Numbered from the stretch's first letter, positions 1 to 7,158 are shown. The stretch is DNA of 9,692 nt from JALYUA01 sp040004225 (GCA_040004225.1 JBDUBI010000174.1:1-9692); one strand, 5' to 3'. Notes: a model not told the origin generated them from the letters alone. Made by a program: numbers and translations.

Positions 1-5
1 GCCGG

Positions 6-31
6 TGCCTTCGCCGCGCACGGCGAAGGCA
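6..31. repeat. Perfect 11-bp hairpin upstream of the aldolase gene
   Basis: TGCCTTCGCCG (6-16) and its exact reverse complement (21-31) flank a CGCA loop. No T-run follows on either strand within the window, so a classical Rho-independent terminator is not supported. It could be the end of an upstream transcription unit or part of the aldolase leader region. The window edge hides what precedes it. Confidence 0.55.
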
Positions 32-56
32 GCTCCCGCAGTGAACGAAGGCGACG

Positions 57-62
57 TACAAT
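57..62 (+). promoter_or_regulatory. Possible -10 box (TACAAT) for the aldolase gene
   Basis: TACAAT lies 21 bases before the ATG at 84, which would give a short leader. No convincing TTGACA-like -35 is visible at 16-18 bases upstream, so this rests on the hexamer alone in GC-rich DNA. Confidence 0.25.
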
Positions 63-83
63 CCCCCGGCCGCACGGCGAACG

Positions 84-1505
84 ATGGAACTTTTTCTGAC
101 ATCCCGCGAGCTCTCCGACTTTCTGCATCGGTCGGAGACGGTAGCCGGGGGGGAGCCGCTCCGGATCGTCGATGCCGACCGGTTCCGCGAGGGAATCGTC
201 GACAGCCTCGTTCAGACGGCGGTGTTCGGCGATGCCGAGGTCAAAGACGTCGCGCGGCGAACGATCCGGGAGGCCGCCCGGGAGCTCGGCATCCTTCCCG
301 CGTCGATCCTGCCGCTCTATGAGGCCCGGGGCCGCGGCGAGTTCGACGGCTTCAGTGTGCCGGCGGTCAACATCCGGATGCTGTCCTACGACACGATGCG
401 CGCGGCGCTCCGGGCCGCCCGAAGCCTCGACGCCGGAGCGCTGATCTTCGAGATCGCGCGGAGCGAAATCGGCTACACGGACCAGCGTCCGGGGGAGTAC
501 GCCGCCGTCCTGCTCGGCGCCGCGATCAAAGAGGGCTGGAAAGGGCCCGTCTTCCTCCAGGGAGACCACTACCAGACCAACCCGAAGAAGATGAAAGAGG
601 ATCCGGGGAAAGAGATCGCCGCGATCGAGGCGCTGATCTCCGAAGCGATCCCGTCCGGGTTCTTCCAGATCGACATCGATACTTCGACGCTCGTGGACCT
701 GTCGAAAAAGACGCTTCCAGAACAGCAGGAGGCCAACTCCCGGTACAGCGCGCTTCTGACGGAGTACATCCGAAAGCACGAGCCGAAGGACATGCCGATT
801 TCAATCGGCGGCGAAATCGGAGAAGTCGGAAAGGAGAATTCGACTCCCGAGGAGCTCCGCGCCTACATGAACGGCTACCGCAACCGCATCGGGGACCTCC
901 GAGGGCTCGCGAAGGTTTCGGTGCAGACGGGCTCGTCCCACGGCGGGGTCGTCGGGCCGGACGGCACCGTGCAGCGCGCGGCGATCGACTTCGGCACGCT
1001 CGAGCGGATTTCGAAAGTGGCGCGCGAGGAGTACGGGCTCGCCGGCGCGGTGCAGCACGGCGCCTCGACGCTCTCCCCGGAGCTTTTCGGTCACTTTCCG
1101 GAGCACGGCTGCGCGGAGATCCACCTGGCGACGGAGTTCCAGAACATGGTCCTCGACCACCCCTCGCTGCCGTACCCCATGAAACGCGCCCTCGACCGGT
1201 GGGTGTTCACCAACATGATCGACCAGAAGAAGCCGGGCGAGACCCAGGAACAGTTTCTCTACAAGAACCGCAAACAGGCGATCGGCCCGTTCAAGGAGCA
1301 GTTCTGGAACCTGCCCGTCGGGACGCGCGACGCGATTGCCGACACTCTGGAAAAGAAGTTCCGCTTCCTGTTCGAGAATCTCCGGATCGGGGGCACTCGA
1401 GAGCTCGTGGACCGCTACGTCCATCCCGCCGACGTCTTTCACCCTCAGGCGGCTCTCGCCGGCGCCGGCGCCGGTTATGTCAGGGACGACGAGGCCGGAG
1501 ATTGA
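84..1505 (+). CDS. Class II (metal-dependent) ketose-bisphosphate-type aldolase, enlarged form
   Basis: A 473-residue protein of the class II aldolase superfamily (FbaA/GatY/KbaY, with some resemblance to GatZ/KbaZ). These Zn-dependent cytosolic enzymes reversibly cleave ketose bisphosphates such as fructose or tagatose 1,6-bisphosphate. Visible motifs: QGDHYQ (159-164), where D161 is the likely catalytic acid and H162 a metal ligand; GGEIGEVG (242-249); TGSSHGG (282-288), with H286 matching the second metal His; QHGAS (324-328), with H325 matching the third; and AEIHLATEF (344-352) in place of the usual K-I-N-I-D/A-T strand. The protein is much longer than the usual 300-360 residues. It has about 90 residues before the barrel-start segment SVPAVNIRM (91-99) and a C-terminal tail rich in charged helices. 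No clear Shine-Dalgarno precedes the ATG, but the frame and GC-rich third positions are consistent throughout. It lies 110 bp upstream of tdh in the same direction. The exact substrate cannot be decided from sequence; family membership is secure. Confidence 0.85.
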   Translation: MELFLTSRELSDFLHRSETVAGGEPLRIVDADRFREGIVDSLVQTAVFGDAEVKDVARRTIREAARELGILPASILPLYEARGRGEFDGFSVPAVNIRMLSYDTMRAALRAARSLDAGALIFEIARSEIGYTDQRPGEYAAVLLGAAIKEGWKGPVFLQGDHYQTNPKKMKEDPGKEIAAIEALISEAIPSGFFQIDIDTSTLVDLSKKTLPEQQEANSRYSALLTEYIRKHEPKDMPISIGGEIGEVGKENSTPEELRAYMNGYRNRIGDLRGLAKVSVQTGSSHGGVVGPDGTVQRAAIDFGTLERISKVAREEYGLAGAVQHGASTLSPELFGHFPEHGCAEIHLATEFQNMVLDHPSLPYPMKRALDRWVFTNMIDQKKPGETQEQFLYKNRKQAIGPFKEQFWNLPVGTRDAIADTLEKKFRFLFENLRIGGTRELVDRYVHPADVFHPQAALAGAGAGYVRDDEAGD

Positions 1506-1615
1506 AGTCGCCAGGGCTCAGGCGTCAGGCATCAGGCGGAAAAGCGAAACTCGGCTCCTCCCGCTCATCACCCTCCGGACGCCTCACCCCTCACGCGTCA
1601 CCCCTCACGACGAGA
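1506..1615. repeat. Short-repeat intergenic element between aldolase and tdh
   Basis: The gap contains three TCAGGC heptads at a 7-base period (1518, 1525, 1532). It also contains two perfect TCACCCCTCACG copies 14 bases apart (1584-1595 and 1598-1609). AGGCGTC (1520-1526) can pair with GACGCCT (1578-1584), so the element may fold back. No promoter or strong ribosome binding site for tdh is obvious here; only a weak GAG lies directly before its ATG. The open frames running through this gap are extensions without coding character. Confidence 0.55.
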
Positions 1616-2701
1616 ATGACCGCCGTCGTCAAGACGAAGCCCGTCCCGGGTCCTGGAGGGACGGAAATCCTCACCGTCCCGGTTCCCGAGCCCGGGCAGG
1701 CGGAGGTCCTGATCCGAGTTCTCGCCACAGCGGTATGCGGGTCGGACAAGCACATTTATCAGTGGGATCCCTCCATGGCCGGCATGGTGGCGCCCCCGCG
1801 CATCTACGGCCACGAGTTCTGCGGGGAGATCGTGTCCTTCGGGCCGGGCGGCAAGCGCCCTCACCTCGAGGCGGGCCAGTACGTTTCCGCCGAGATGCAC
1901 GTCACGTGCGGGCATTGTCGGCCCTGTCGCACGGGACAGCGGCACATCTGCGAGAACACGCGCATCCTCGGCGTGCACGGAGACGGCTGCTTCGCCCAGT
2001 ACGTGGTCGTCCCCGCGTACAACGTCGTCCCTCTGGACCGGGCCGTCGTTCCCGTCCGGGTGGGCGCCTTCCTCGACGCCCTCGGCAATGCCGTCCACAC
2101 CACGCAGGTCGCGGATCTCTCCGGAAAGGCCGTCGCCGTGCTCGGGTACGGGCCTATCGGAGCGATGTGCGCCGAGATCGCGCGCATCTCCGGGGCTTCC
2201 CACATCGCGATTACAGACGTCAACGCGCACGCCGCCGCGCACGCCCGAAGGTGGGCGTCGAAGCGGCGCCTCACAAACGTCACGGTCATCGACCTCACCA
2301 GAACGAAGGACCCGGTGGGAAGTCTGCGCGAAGCCACAGGCGGCGGTGCGGACGTGGTGCTGGAGCTCTCCGGGGCGGAGGCCTCCGTGAACCTCGGACT
2401 CGCCGGCGCCCGGCGCGGGGGGGTTCTCTCGCTGCTCGGTCTGCCCCGGGAGAAGAGCCTGACGATCCGCGACTACACCAACGACTTCATCTTCAAGGGG
2501 CTGACACTTCATGCCATCATCGGGCGCCGCGTCTTCGAGACATGGATCAAGATGCTGGACCTGCTTCGCGCGGGGCTCGACGTCGAGCATCTCGTCACCG
2601 ACGAGTTCGAAGGGCTCGACCGGTTTCACGAGGCCATGGAACTTCTCGAAAATCGCCGCGCGATGAAAGTAGTCTTCTACCCGAACGGCAAGCCCGCCTG
2701 A
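1616..2701 (+). CDS. tdh: L-threonine 3-dehydrogenase (zinc-dependent MDR family)
   Basis: This 361-residue enzyme oxidises L-threonine with NAD+ to 2-amino-3-ketobutyrate in the cytosol, the first step of threonine conversion to glycine. The medium-chain dehydrogenase layout is clear. Catalytic zinc ligands are Cys41 (AVCGSDKH) and the His66-Glu67 pair in YGHEFCGE. The structural zinc lobe has Cys98, Cys101, Cys104 and Cys112. FLDALGNAVHTT (152-163) is the characteristic Tdh segment. The Rossmann fingerprint is LGYGPIG (176-182), followed by ITDVNAHA (199-206), and the late GRRVFETW-KM stretch (303-313) matches E. coli Tdh closely. It is about 20 residues longer than the E. coli enzyme. The ATG at 1616 is chosen because it begins the conserved N-terminal strand; the frame is open upstream into the intergenic repeats but reads as non-coding there. 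The kbl gene for the next pathway step follows one gene later, which supports threonine dehydrogenase over other polyol dehydrogenases. Confidence 0.95.
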   Translation: MTAVVKTKPVPGPGGTEILTVPVPEPGQAEVLIRVLATAVCGSDKHIYQWDPSMAGMVAPPRIYGHEFCGEIVSFGPGGKRPHLEAGQYVSAEMHVTCGHCRPCRTGQRHICENTRILGVHGDGCFAQYVVVPAYNVVPLDRAVVPVRVGAFLDALGNAVHTTQVADLSGKAVAVLGYGPIGAMCAEIARISGASHIAITDVNAHAAAHARRWASKRRLTNVTVIDLTRTKDPVGSLREATGGGADVVLELSGAEASVNLGLAGARRGGVLSLLGLPREKSLTIRDYTNDFIFKGLTLHAIIGRRVFETWIKMLDLLRAGLDVEHLVTDEFEGLDRFHEAMELLENRRAMKVVFYPNGKPA

Positions 2702-2710
2702 CATTCACCC

Positions 2711-2715
2711 GGAGG
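2711..2715 (+). promoter_or_regulatory. Shine-Dalgarno GGAGG for the unknown tdh-kbl intervening gene
   Basis: GGAGG sits six bases before the ATG at 2722 and nine bases after the tdh stop. This fixes the start of the small gene and argues that it is truly translated, probably from the tdh transcript. Confidence 0.75.
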
Positions 2716-2721
2716 ACGACC

Positions 2722-3189
2722 ATGCCGACCCGTAAGCCGCCCACACCCGACCCCACTGCCGAGTTGAACGACCGCCGCATCGCCGAGTTCGCGCTCGAGG
2801 AATCGCGCCTCTCGAACCTGGCATATCGCTTCGAGCTGCGGCCCCGGGAACGGGTCTGGAAGAACTGGGACCGCACGGAGTTCGAGCCCAACCACTTCCG
2901 TATCGTCGGGCTCGCCGGCGTGTGCCTGAACAAGGAAGAGAAGGAGCGAGCGCATCGCACGGCCTCCCGCGCCCTCGAGGATCTGGACGACATCCTGTTC
3001 GTCGTGGAGGAGCCGGCGCAGGCGGTGATCGTGCGAAACCCGACCGGAACCTCGGAGATCGTGAACCGCCCTACGATCTGCGCCGAGATCGTCGCTCTGG
3101 ACAAGGCCGGATTCGACCGCGCGCTGTCAGCCCTCGACGCCGCTTTCCCGGGTCAGCGCGTCGCCGGCAAGATCGTCAGCGAAGGATGA
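2722..3189 (+). CDS. Uncharacterised 155-residue protein encoded between tdh and kbl
   Basis: I do not recognise a family. The protein is soluble-looking, with no signal peptide or membrane segment. It starts with a Pro/Thr-rich, probably disordered stretch (about 1-14), then an acidic-charged helix (15-31). An aromatic/arginine-rich segment contains ERVWKNWDRTEFEPNHF (43-59), then strand-like IVGLAGVCL. A charged helix (about 71-87) precedes the hydrophobic strands ILFVVEE and AVIVRNP. The C-terminal part has a single helix around DKAGFDRALSALDAAF. It has one Cys near residue 68 and another in PTICAEI. A strong ribosome binding site, codon use like its neighbours, and 20-bp and 44-bp gaps to tdh and kbl support a real gene in the same operon. 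A role connected with threonine/glycine metabolism is suggested only by position, for example handling the unstable aminoketobutyrate intermediate or a regulatory role. Confidence 0.8.
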   Translation: MPTRKPPTPDPTAELNDRRIAEFALEESRLSNLAYRFELRPRERVWKNWDRTEFEPNHFRIVGLAGVCLNKEEKERAHRTASRALEDLDDILFVVEEPAQAVIVRNPTGTSEIVNRPTICAEIVALDKAGFDRALSALDAAFPGQRVAGKIVSEG

Positions 3190-3233
3190 GGCGGGAGCCG
3201 AAAGCGAAAGGCTGAGAGCCGCACGCTCTGCTC

Positions 3234-4415
3234 ATGCACCCCCTCATCGAACACCTCGCGGGCGAAGTCGCGAAGCTGCGGCAGGCCGGGACGCTCAAGG
3301 AAGAGCTCGTCCTGGAATCCCCACAGGACGCCCGCGTCCGGGTGAAGGGGCGGGAGGTCGTGATGCTGACCTCCAACAATTACCTGGGATTCGCGAATCA
3401 TCCGCGCATCCGGGAGGCGCAGAAGAAGGCGGTCGACCGCTGGGGCGCGGGGATGGCGTCCGTGAGGTTCATCTGCGGGACCGAAGGGCTGCACAAGGAG
3501 CTCGAGTGGGAGATCGCCTCGTTCTTCGGCAACGAGGACGCCATTCTCTACATGTCCTGCTGGAATGCGAACGAGGGCCTCTTCGCGGTGGTGCTGGACG
3601 AGCAAGACGGCCTCTACTCCGACGAGTTGAACCACGCCTCGATCATCGACGGCGTCCGGCTCTGCCGCGCGAAGCGCTTCCGTGTGCCGCACAACGACCC
3701 GGCGGCGCTCCAGAAACTTCTGGCGGAGGACGGCGTCTCCCGGTTCCGGCTCGTCATGACCGACGGCGTCTTCTCGATGGAAGGGGAAGAGGCGGACCTG
3801 CCGGCCTTAGTCGACATCTGCGAGAGGGCGGGCGCGCTGCTCGTCGTGGACGACTCGCATGCGACGGGAGTTCTGGGTCAGACAGGCCGGGGCACGGGCG
3901 AGGAGCAGGGCGTCTTCCACCGGATCCCCGTGACGACCGGCACGCTCGGCAAGGCCATGGGATCGGCGGCCGGCGGCTTCGTGACCGGCCCGGCGCCGCT
4001 CGTCCAGCTCCTACGGCAGCGGAGCCGCACGTATCTCTTTTCCAACTCCCTCCCGCCGGCCGTCGCCGCGGGGTCCCTCGAAGCCTTTCGCATGCTGCGC
4101 GAGGACTCGGCGCCGGTCGCGAAGCTGCGGGACAACGCGGCGTACTTCCGGAAGGCCATTTCCGAGGCGGGCTTCCGGATTCCGCACGGCACCCATCCCA
4201 TCGTCCCGGTCATCGTCGGCGACACCGCCAGAGCGCTCGAGATGGGACGCGCGCTCCTCGAGGAAGGCGTGTACGTCTCGGGGTTCGGATTCCCCGTCGT
4301 CCCGCAGGGGCAGGCGCGCCTTCGGTGTCAGGTCTCGGCCGCGCATGCGCATGCGGATCTCGACCTCGCCGTCGACGCGTTCGTGAAAGTCGGGAAAAAG
4401 TTCGAGGTGATCTGA
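3234..4415 (+). CDS. kbl: Glycine C-acetyltransferase (2-amino-3-ketobutyrate CoA ligase)
   Basis: A 393-residue PLP enzyme of the alpha-oxoamine synthase family. It cleaves 2-amino-3-ketobutyrate with CoA to glycine and acetyl-CoA, completing the Tdh pathway. Visible features: SNNYLGFANHP (47-57); GMASVRFICGT (73-83), the Kbl-type glycine-rich segment; LNHASIIDGVRLC (132-144), with His134 stacking on PLP; VVDDSHATG (204-212), with Asp206 and His209 as cofactor contacts; and TTGTLGKAMG (234-243), with Lys240 as the Schiff-base lysine. The C-terminal PVVPQGQARLRCQVSAAH (355-372) carries the carboxylate-binding arginine. Length and the start position agree with E. coli Kbl (398 residues). No good Shine-Dalgarno is visible in the 44-bp gap, so translation may depend on coupling or on a weak purine stretch. 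Similarity to the E. coli enzyme and the tdh neighbour separate it from BioF and HemA. Confidence 0.95.
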   Translation: MHPLIEHLAGEVAKLRQAGTLKEELVLESPQDARVRVKGREVVMLTSNNYLGFANHPRIREAQKKAVDRWGAGMASVRFICGTEGLHKELEWEIASFFGNEDAILYMSCWNANEGLFAVVLDEQDGLYSDELNHASIIDGVRLCRAKRFRVPHNDPAALQKLLAEDGVSRFRLVMTDGVFSMEGEEADLPALVDICERAGALLVVDDSHATGVLGQTGRGTGEEQGVFHRIPVTTGTLGKAMGSAAGGFVTGPAPLVQLLRQRSRTYLFSNSLPPAVAAGSLEAFRMLREDSAPVAKLRDNAAYFRKAISEAGFRIPHGTHPIVPVIVGDTARALEMGRALLEEGVYVSGFGFPVVPQGQARLRCQVSAAHAHADLDLAVDAFVKVGKKFEVI

Positions 4416-4421
4416 GAAAGG

Positions 4422-4443
4422 GCGCTCTTTGTCGCGAGAGCGC
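4422..4443 (+). terminator. Terminator-like hairpin after kbl
   Basis: GCGCTCT (4422-4428) pairs perfectly with AGAGCGC (4437-4443) around an 8-base loop, starting six bases after the kbl stop. Position fits a transcription end, but no T-tract follows, so intrinsic termination is uncertain. Confidence 0.4.
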
Positions 4444-4459
4444 AGCGCTTCATCGTCCC

Positions 4460-4499
4460 CGCCCCTCACTCGAGCCCTCTCCCCGCGCCCGGGGAGGGG
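4460..4499. repeat. GC palindrome of the CCCTCACC..CTCTCCCC family
   Basis: CGCCCCTCAC followed by CTCCCCG (4479-4485), a CGCC loop and CGGGGAG (4490-4496). The same arrangement recurs in the 85-bp repeats at 6961-7158, so this is a dispersed intergenic palindromic repeat rather than a one-off hairpin. Confidence 0.65.
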
Positions 4500-4510
4500 A
4501 GCAGGGTCCG

Positions 4511-4780
4511 CTAGCAGGCCGCTGAAAAAGGGTGTGAGGCGGCGTTCCGAGCGCCGCGCGGCCGGATGCAAGGAGCCGCGACGAAGGCGATGCCGCTGCA
4601 TCGGGGAGGAGCGGCGACGCCGCAGACGGCCCCGCGCCGCCGCAACCGCTTGCGGTGGCTGGCCTTTTGCCCCCTCATCCTTAAACAATGAAGAGTTTCG
4701 CTTCAACTCAACTCCACCTTCATCGCAATCTGCAAAAGGCCCGACATGACGCCCGCATCCATTTTTCAGCAGCCCGCTAG
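4511..4780. mobile_element. MITE-like element with 19-bp imperfect terminal inverted repeats
   Basis: CTAGCAGGCCGCTGAAAAA (4511-4529) is matched by the reverse complement of 4762-4780 (CTAGCGGGCTGCTGAAAAA) at 17 of 19 positions. CCGCTAG occurs in direct orientation at both ends (4508-4514 and 4774-4780). CTAG may therefore be either the outer part of the repeats or a 4-bp target duplication; it would fit a YTAR-type target. Nested inside are a perfect inverted pair GGCCTTTTGC (4661-4670) / GCAAAAGGCC (4732-4741) and a hairpin CCGCAA/TTGCGG (4640-4655). Between the nested pair, 27 of 61 bases are G or C, much lower than the surroundings. No transposase is encoded; open frames through it have no protein character. 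Together with the short flank before it, this accounts for the whole kbl-OPT gap. Confidence 0.65.
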
Positions 4781-6804
4781 GCCTCGAGCTTCTGACTCGC
4801 CTTCTGGAGCAGCAGGAAGCAGATCACCGCAAAGGCGACCGCGGAGAGGATCCCCCCGCTCACGAGCCCGTTCTTCAAGGCGGGGAAGAGCTTCGATCCG
4901 AAGTCGAGTTTCTCGAGGAGGTTCGGCTTCTCCATGTGGAGCACGGTGTCTCCGAAAAAGGCGACGAACGCGATCAAGACTCCGCCGAGAGAGCCTCCCG
5001 CAACGAGTCCCGTCGCATAGAGCATCCCCGAGGAGAGCTCCGATTCCTCACCCGTAACGCCCTCCTTTTTCCGCCGCCGGGAGTCGACGAACGCCTTCAG
5101 CATCCCGCCGATCCAGATAGGCGCGGTGGTCGAGATGGGCAGGTAGGCGCCGACCGCCCAGGACAGCGCGTGCGCTCCGGCGAGCTGTGCCATGAAAGCG
5201 AGGAACACCCCGACCAGCACCGGCGCCCAGGGGAGGTTCTGGGCCAGAAGACCCTTGATGATCGTGGCCATGAGGGTCGCCTGCGGGGCGGGAAGTTGCA
5301 CGCCCCCGATGCCGTGGAGCTCGTTAGCGCCCTTGTAGGTCTTGTCGAGGATGAAGAGAGTGATCGCGATGAAAAAGGAAGAGGTCACGACTCCGATCAG
5401 GAATCCGTATTGCTGATATTTGGGGGTCGCGCCGACCAGAAATCCCGTTTTCAGATCCTGCGAGGTCGCTCCCGCGTTGGCCGCGGCGACGCAGACGATC
5501 GCGCCGACGCAGAGGGCCACCGCCTGATAGACGTCTCCGCGCCAGCCGATCACGACGAACACCACGCACGTCGCCATGATCGTCGCGATCGTCATTCCGG
5601 AGATCGGATTCGAGGACGTGCCGATGATGCCCACGATCCGCGACGACACCGTTACGAAGAAGAAGCCGAACACGACGATCAGCACAGACATCAGCAGCGA
5701 GCCGGGAAAAGGCCCGTGAGGGAAACCCGGAAGCACGGCGAGGATCAGCACGATCGCGAGCGATCCGACCACCACCATCCCGATGCCGATGTCCTTTTCG
5801 GTTCTCTTGACGGAGACGCCCGCGCGGCCTTCGCCGAAGCTCTTGACTGATTCCCGGAACGCGGAGACGATCGTGGGCAGCGTCTTCAACAGAGTCATTA
5901 CGCCAGCGCAGGCCACGGCCCCGGCGCCGATGTAGCGGATGTACGCGCGGTAAATCCAGTTCGCATACGAGTTGTTCGCCATCCAGGCGTCGCTGAACCC
6001 CAGGTTATGGAGGTCGGACACGACGCGCGAGTCGGGGACGAAAATGGCGATCAGGGGGATCAGGGCCATCCACGCGAGAAGCCCGCCGGAGAAGAGCTCC
6101 GAAGCGATTCGGGGTCCGATGATGTAGCCGAGGCCGAGATACTCCGGCGTGACGGCCACGTCGAGGGTTGCGGCGGGATACGTGACGGTCTCCTTCTTCG
6201 TCCGGAACCAGATGGGGGTCTCGTTCCAGAGCCCGAGGACGCCGTAGAGGAACTTGTAGAGGAGCGACGCGCCGACGCCCGCGAACACCGTTCGGGCGAG
6301 GTTGCCGCCCTTCTCTCCCGCGATCAAGACATCGGCGCACGCGGTCCCCTCGGGATAGGGGAGCTTCCCGTGCTCCTTCACGATGAGCGCGCGCCGAAGT
6401 GGAATCATGAAGAGGACGCCGAGCACCCCGCCGAAGATCGCGAGGATCGTGATCTGGAGGTACTGGAAGTAGTGCTCGCCGCCGGTTAAAAAGAGGAGGG
6501 CCGGCACCGTGAAAACGGTTCCAGCCGCCACCGACTCGCCAGCGGACCCGATCGTCTGAACGATGTTGTTCTCGAGGATCGTCGACCGGCCGATCTTCTT
6601 GAAGACGGCGATCGAGAGCACCGCGATGGGAACGGATGCCGACACCGTGAGGCCGGCCCGGAGCGCCAGGTAGACGGTCGCGGCGCCGAAGAGAATGCCG
6701 AAGAAGACGCCGAGCAGAATCGCTTTCGGGGTGAATTCCGGAATCGCCTGGTCGGCTGCGATGTAGGGGCGGAAATCCTGACCGCTTTCCGAGTGGCTCG
6801 CCAT
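4777..6804 (-). CDS. OPT-family oligopeptide transporter
   Basis: A 675-residue polytopic inner-membrane protein of the prokaryotic OPT family (oligopeptide / YSL-like transporters), proton-coupled importers of peptides or metal-chelate substrates. Many hydrophobic segments run through the whole protein, roughly 14-16. Family landmarks are NNIVQTIGSAGESVAAG (79-95), HGKLPYPEGTACADVL (145-160), SSNPISGMT around residues 401-409 and the later GATSQDLKTGFLVGATP stretch. Length is typical of bacterial members. The start is set by GGAGG (6813-6809) four bases upstream of the ATG, followed by MASHSESGQDFRPYIAA, a short cytoplasmic tail. The gene is convergent with kbl and stands alone on this strand. 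Its TAG stop (4779-4777) lies in the CTAG at the end of the MITE-like element, after a charged KASQKLEA tail. The substrate cannot be deduced. Confidence 0.93.
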   Translation of the reverse strand: MASHSESGQDFRPYIAADQAIPEFTPKAILLGVFFGILFGAATVYLALRAGLTVSASVPIAVLSIAVFKKIGRSTILENNIVQTIGSAGESVAAGTVFTVPALLFLTGGEHYFQYLQITILAIFGGVLGVLFMIPLRRALIVKEHGKLPYPEGTACADVLIAGEKGGNLARTVFAGVGASLLYKFLYGVLGLWNETPIWFRTKKETVTYPAATLDVAVTPEYLGLGYIIGPRIASELFSGGLLAWMALIPLIAIFVPDSRVVSDLHNLGFSDAWMANNSYANWIYRAYIRYIGAGAVACAGVMTLLKTLPTIVSAFRESVKSFGEGRAGVSVKRTEKDIGIGMVVVGSLAIVLILAVLPGFPHGPFPGSLLMSVLIVVFGFFFVTVSSRIVGIIGTSSNPISGMTIATIMATCVVFVVIGWRGDVYQAVALCVGAIVCVAAANAGATSQDLKTGFLVGATPKYQQYGFLIGVVTSSFFIAITLFILDKTYKGANELHGIGGVQLPAPQATLMATIIKGLLAQNLPWAPVLVGVFLAFMAQLAGAHALSWAVGAYLPISTTAPIWIGGMLKAFVDSRRRKKEGVTGEESELSSGMLYATGLVAGGSLGGVLIAFVAFFGDTVLHMEKPNLLEKLDFGSKLFPALKNGLVSGGILSAVAFAVICFLLLQKASQKLEA

Positions 6805-6808
6805 GCAA

Positions 6809-6813
6809 CCTCC
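6809..6813 (-). promoter_or_regulatory. Shine-Dalgarno GGAGG of the OPT gene
   Basis: On the minus strand, AGGGAGG is followed by TTGC and the ATG at 6804. This gives a strong site with a 4-base spacer that fixes the start. Confidence 0.7.
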
Positions 6814-6849
6814 CTGGTTTCCCGATGAGCGTTCGAAACTTGGCGGGGG

Positions 6850-6855
6850 ATTATA
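6850..6855 (-). promoter_or_regulatory. -10 box TATAAT upstream of the OPT gene
   Basis: A perfect TATAAT on the minus strand stands out in GC-rich DNA and would give a leader of about 40 bases. No recognisable TTGACA lies 16-18 bases further upstream, so a -35-poor promoter or an activator is possible. The rest of 6856-6960 shows nothing else I can name. Confidence 0.5.
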
Positions 6856-6960
6856 CGGGCAGGTTGGCCGCGCGGCGTCGGCGGGCTCCCGAGGCGAGGG
6901 GGGGTCAGGAGGAAGGTGCGTCGTCAGCGGCCGTCCCGAATGCGCACCGCCTGCCTGGAG

Positions 6961-7158
6961 GTCCCCTCACCCCGAGCGCGGGGACGCGCAAGCAGATCTG
7001 ATTCCCGGCGCCTCCCTCCACAATAGGTCCCGCCCCTCACCCCGACCCTCTCCCCCGGCGCGCGGGGACGCCGTAAGCAGATCTGATTCCCGGCGCCGCC
7101 CTCCACAATGAGTCCCGCCCCTCACCCCGACCCTCTCCCCCGGCGCGCGGGGAGAGGG
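6961..7158. repeat. 85-bp direct repeats, about 2.5 copies, with palindromic core
   Basis: Full copy 7027-7111 begins GTCCCGCCCCTCACCCC and ends CCTCCACAATGA. A preceding copy (6961-7026) is the same unit with about 19 bases deleted from the CCCTCTCCCC part. A following copy (7112-7158) stops at the palindrome. The marker AAGCAGATCTGATTCCCGG recurs at 6990 and 7075, exactly 85 apart. The last copy has the complete palindrome CCCTCTCCCC (7131-7140) / GGGGAGAGGG (7149-7158) with an 8-base loop; in the others the right arm is changed to GGGGACG. No coding function is seen. Confidence 0.85.

Noticed and set aside
801..1442. Long minus-strand open frame inside the aldolase gene
   Set aside because: Product has no family features and lies antisense to a clear class II aldolase; long antisense frames are expected in high-GC coding DNA.
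1598..2704. 368-codon minus-strand frame opposite tdh
   Set aside because: Antisense shadow of tdh, whose zinc and NAD motifs are unmistakable.
4429..4749. Open frame through the kbl-OPT gap
   Set aside because: Arg/Pro-rich low-complexity product running through the palindrome and MITE-like element; no ribosome binding site.
4936..5850. 304-codon plus-strand frame opposite the OPT gene
   Set aside because: Composition dominated by D, R, E and H, as expected when a hydrophobic gene is read antisense; no domain visible.
6961..7158. CRISPR array
   Set aside because: Repeat unit is 85 bp with no alternating unique spacers; the period is a plain tandem duplication of an intergenic palindrome.
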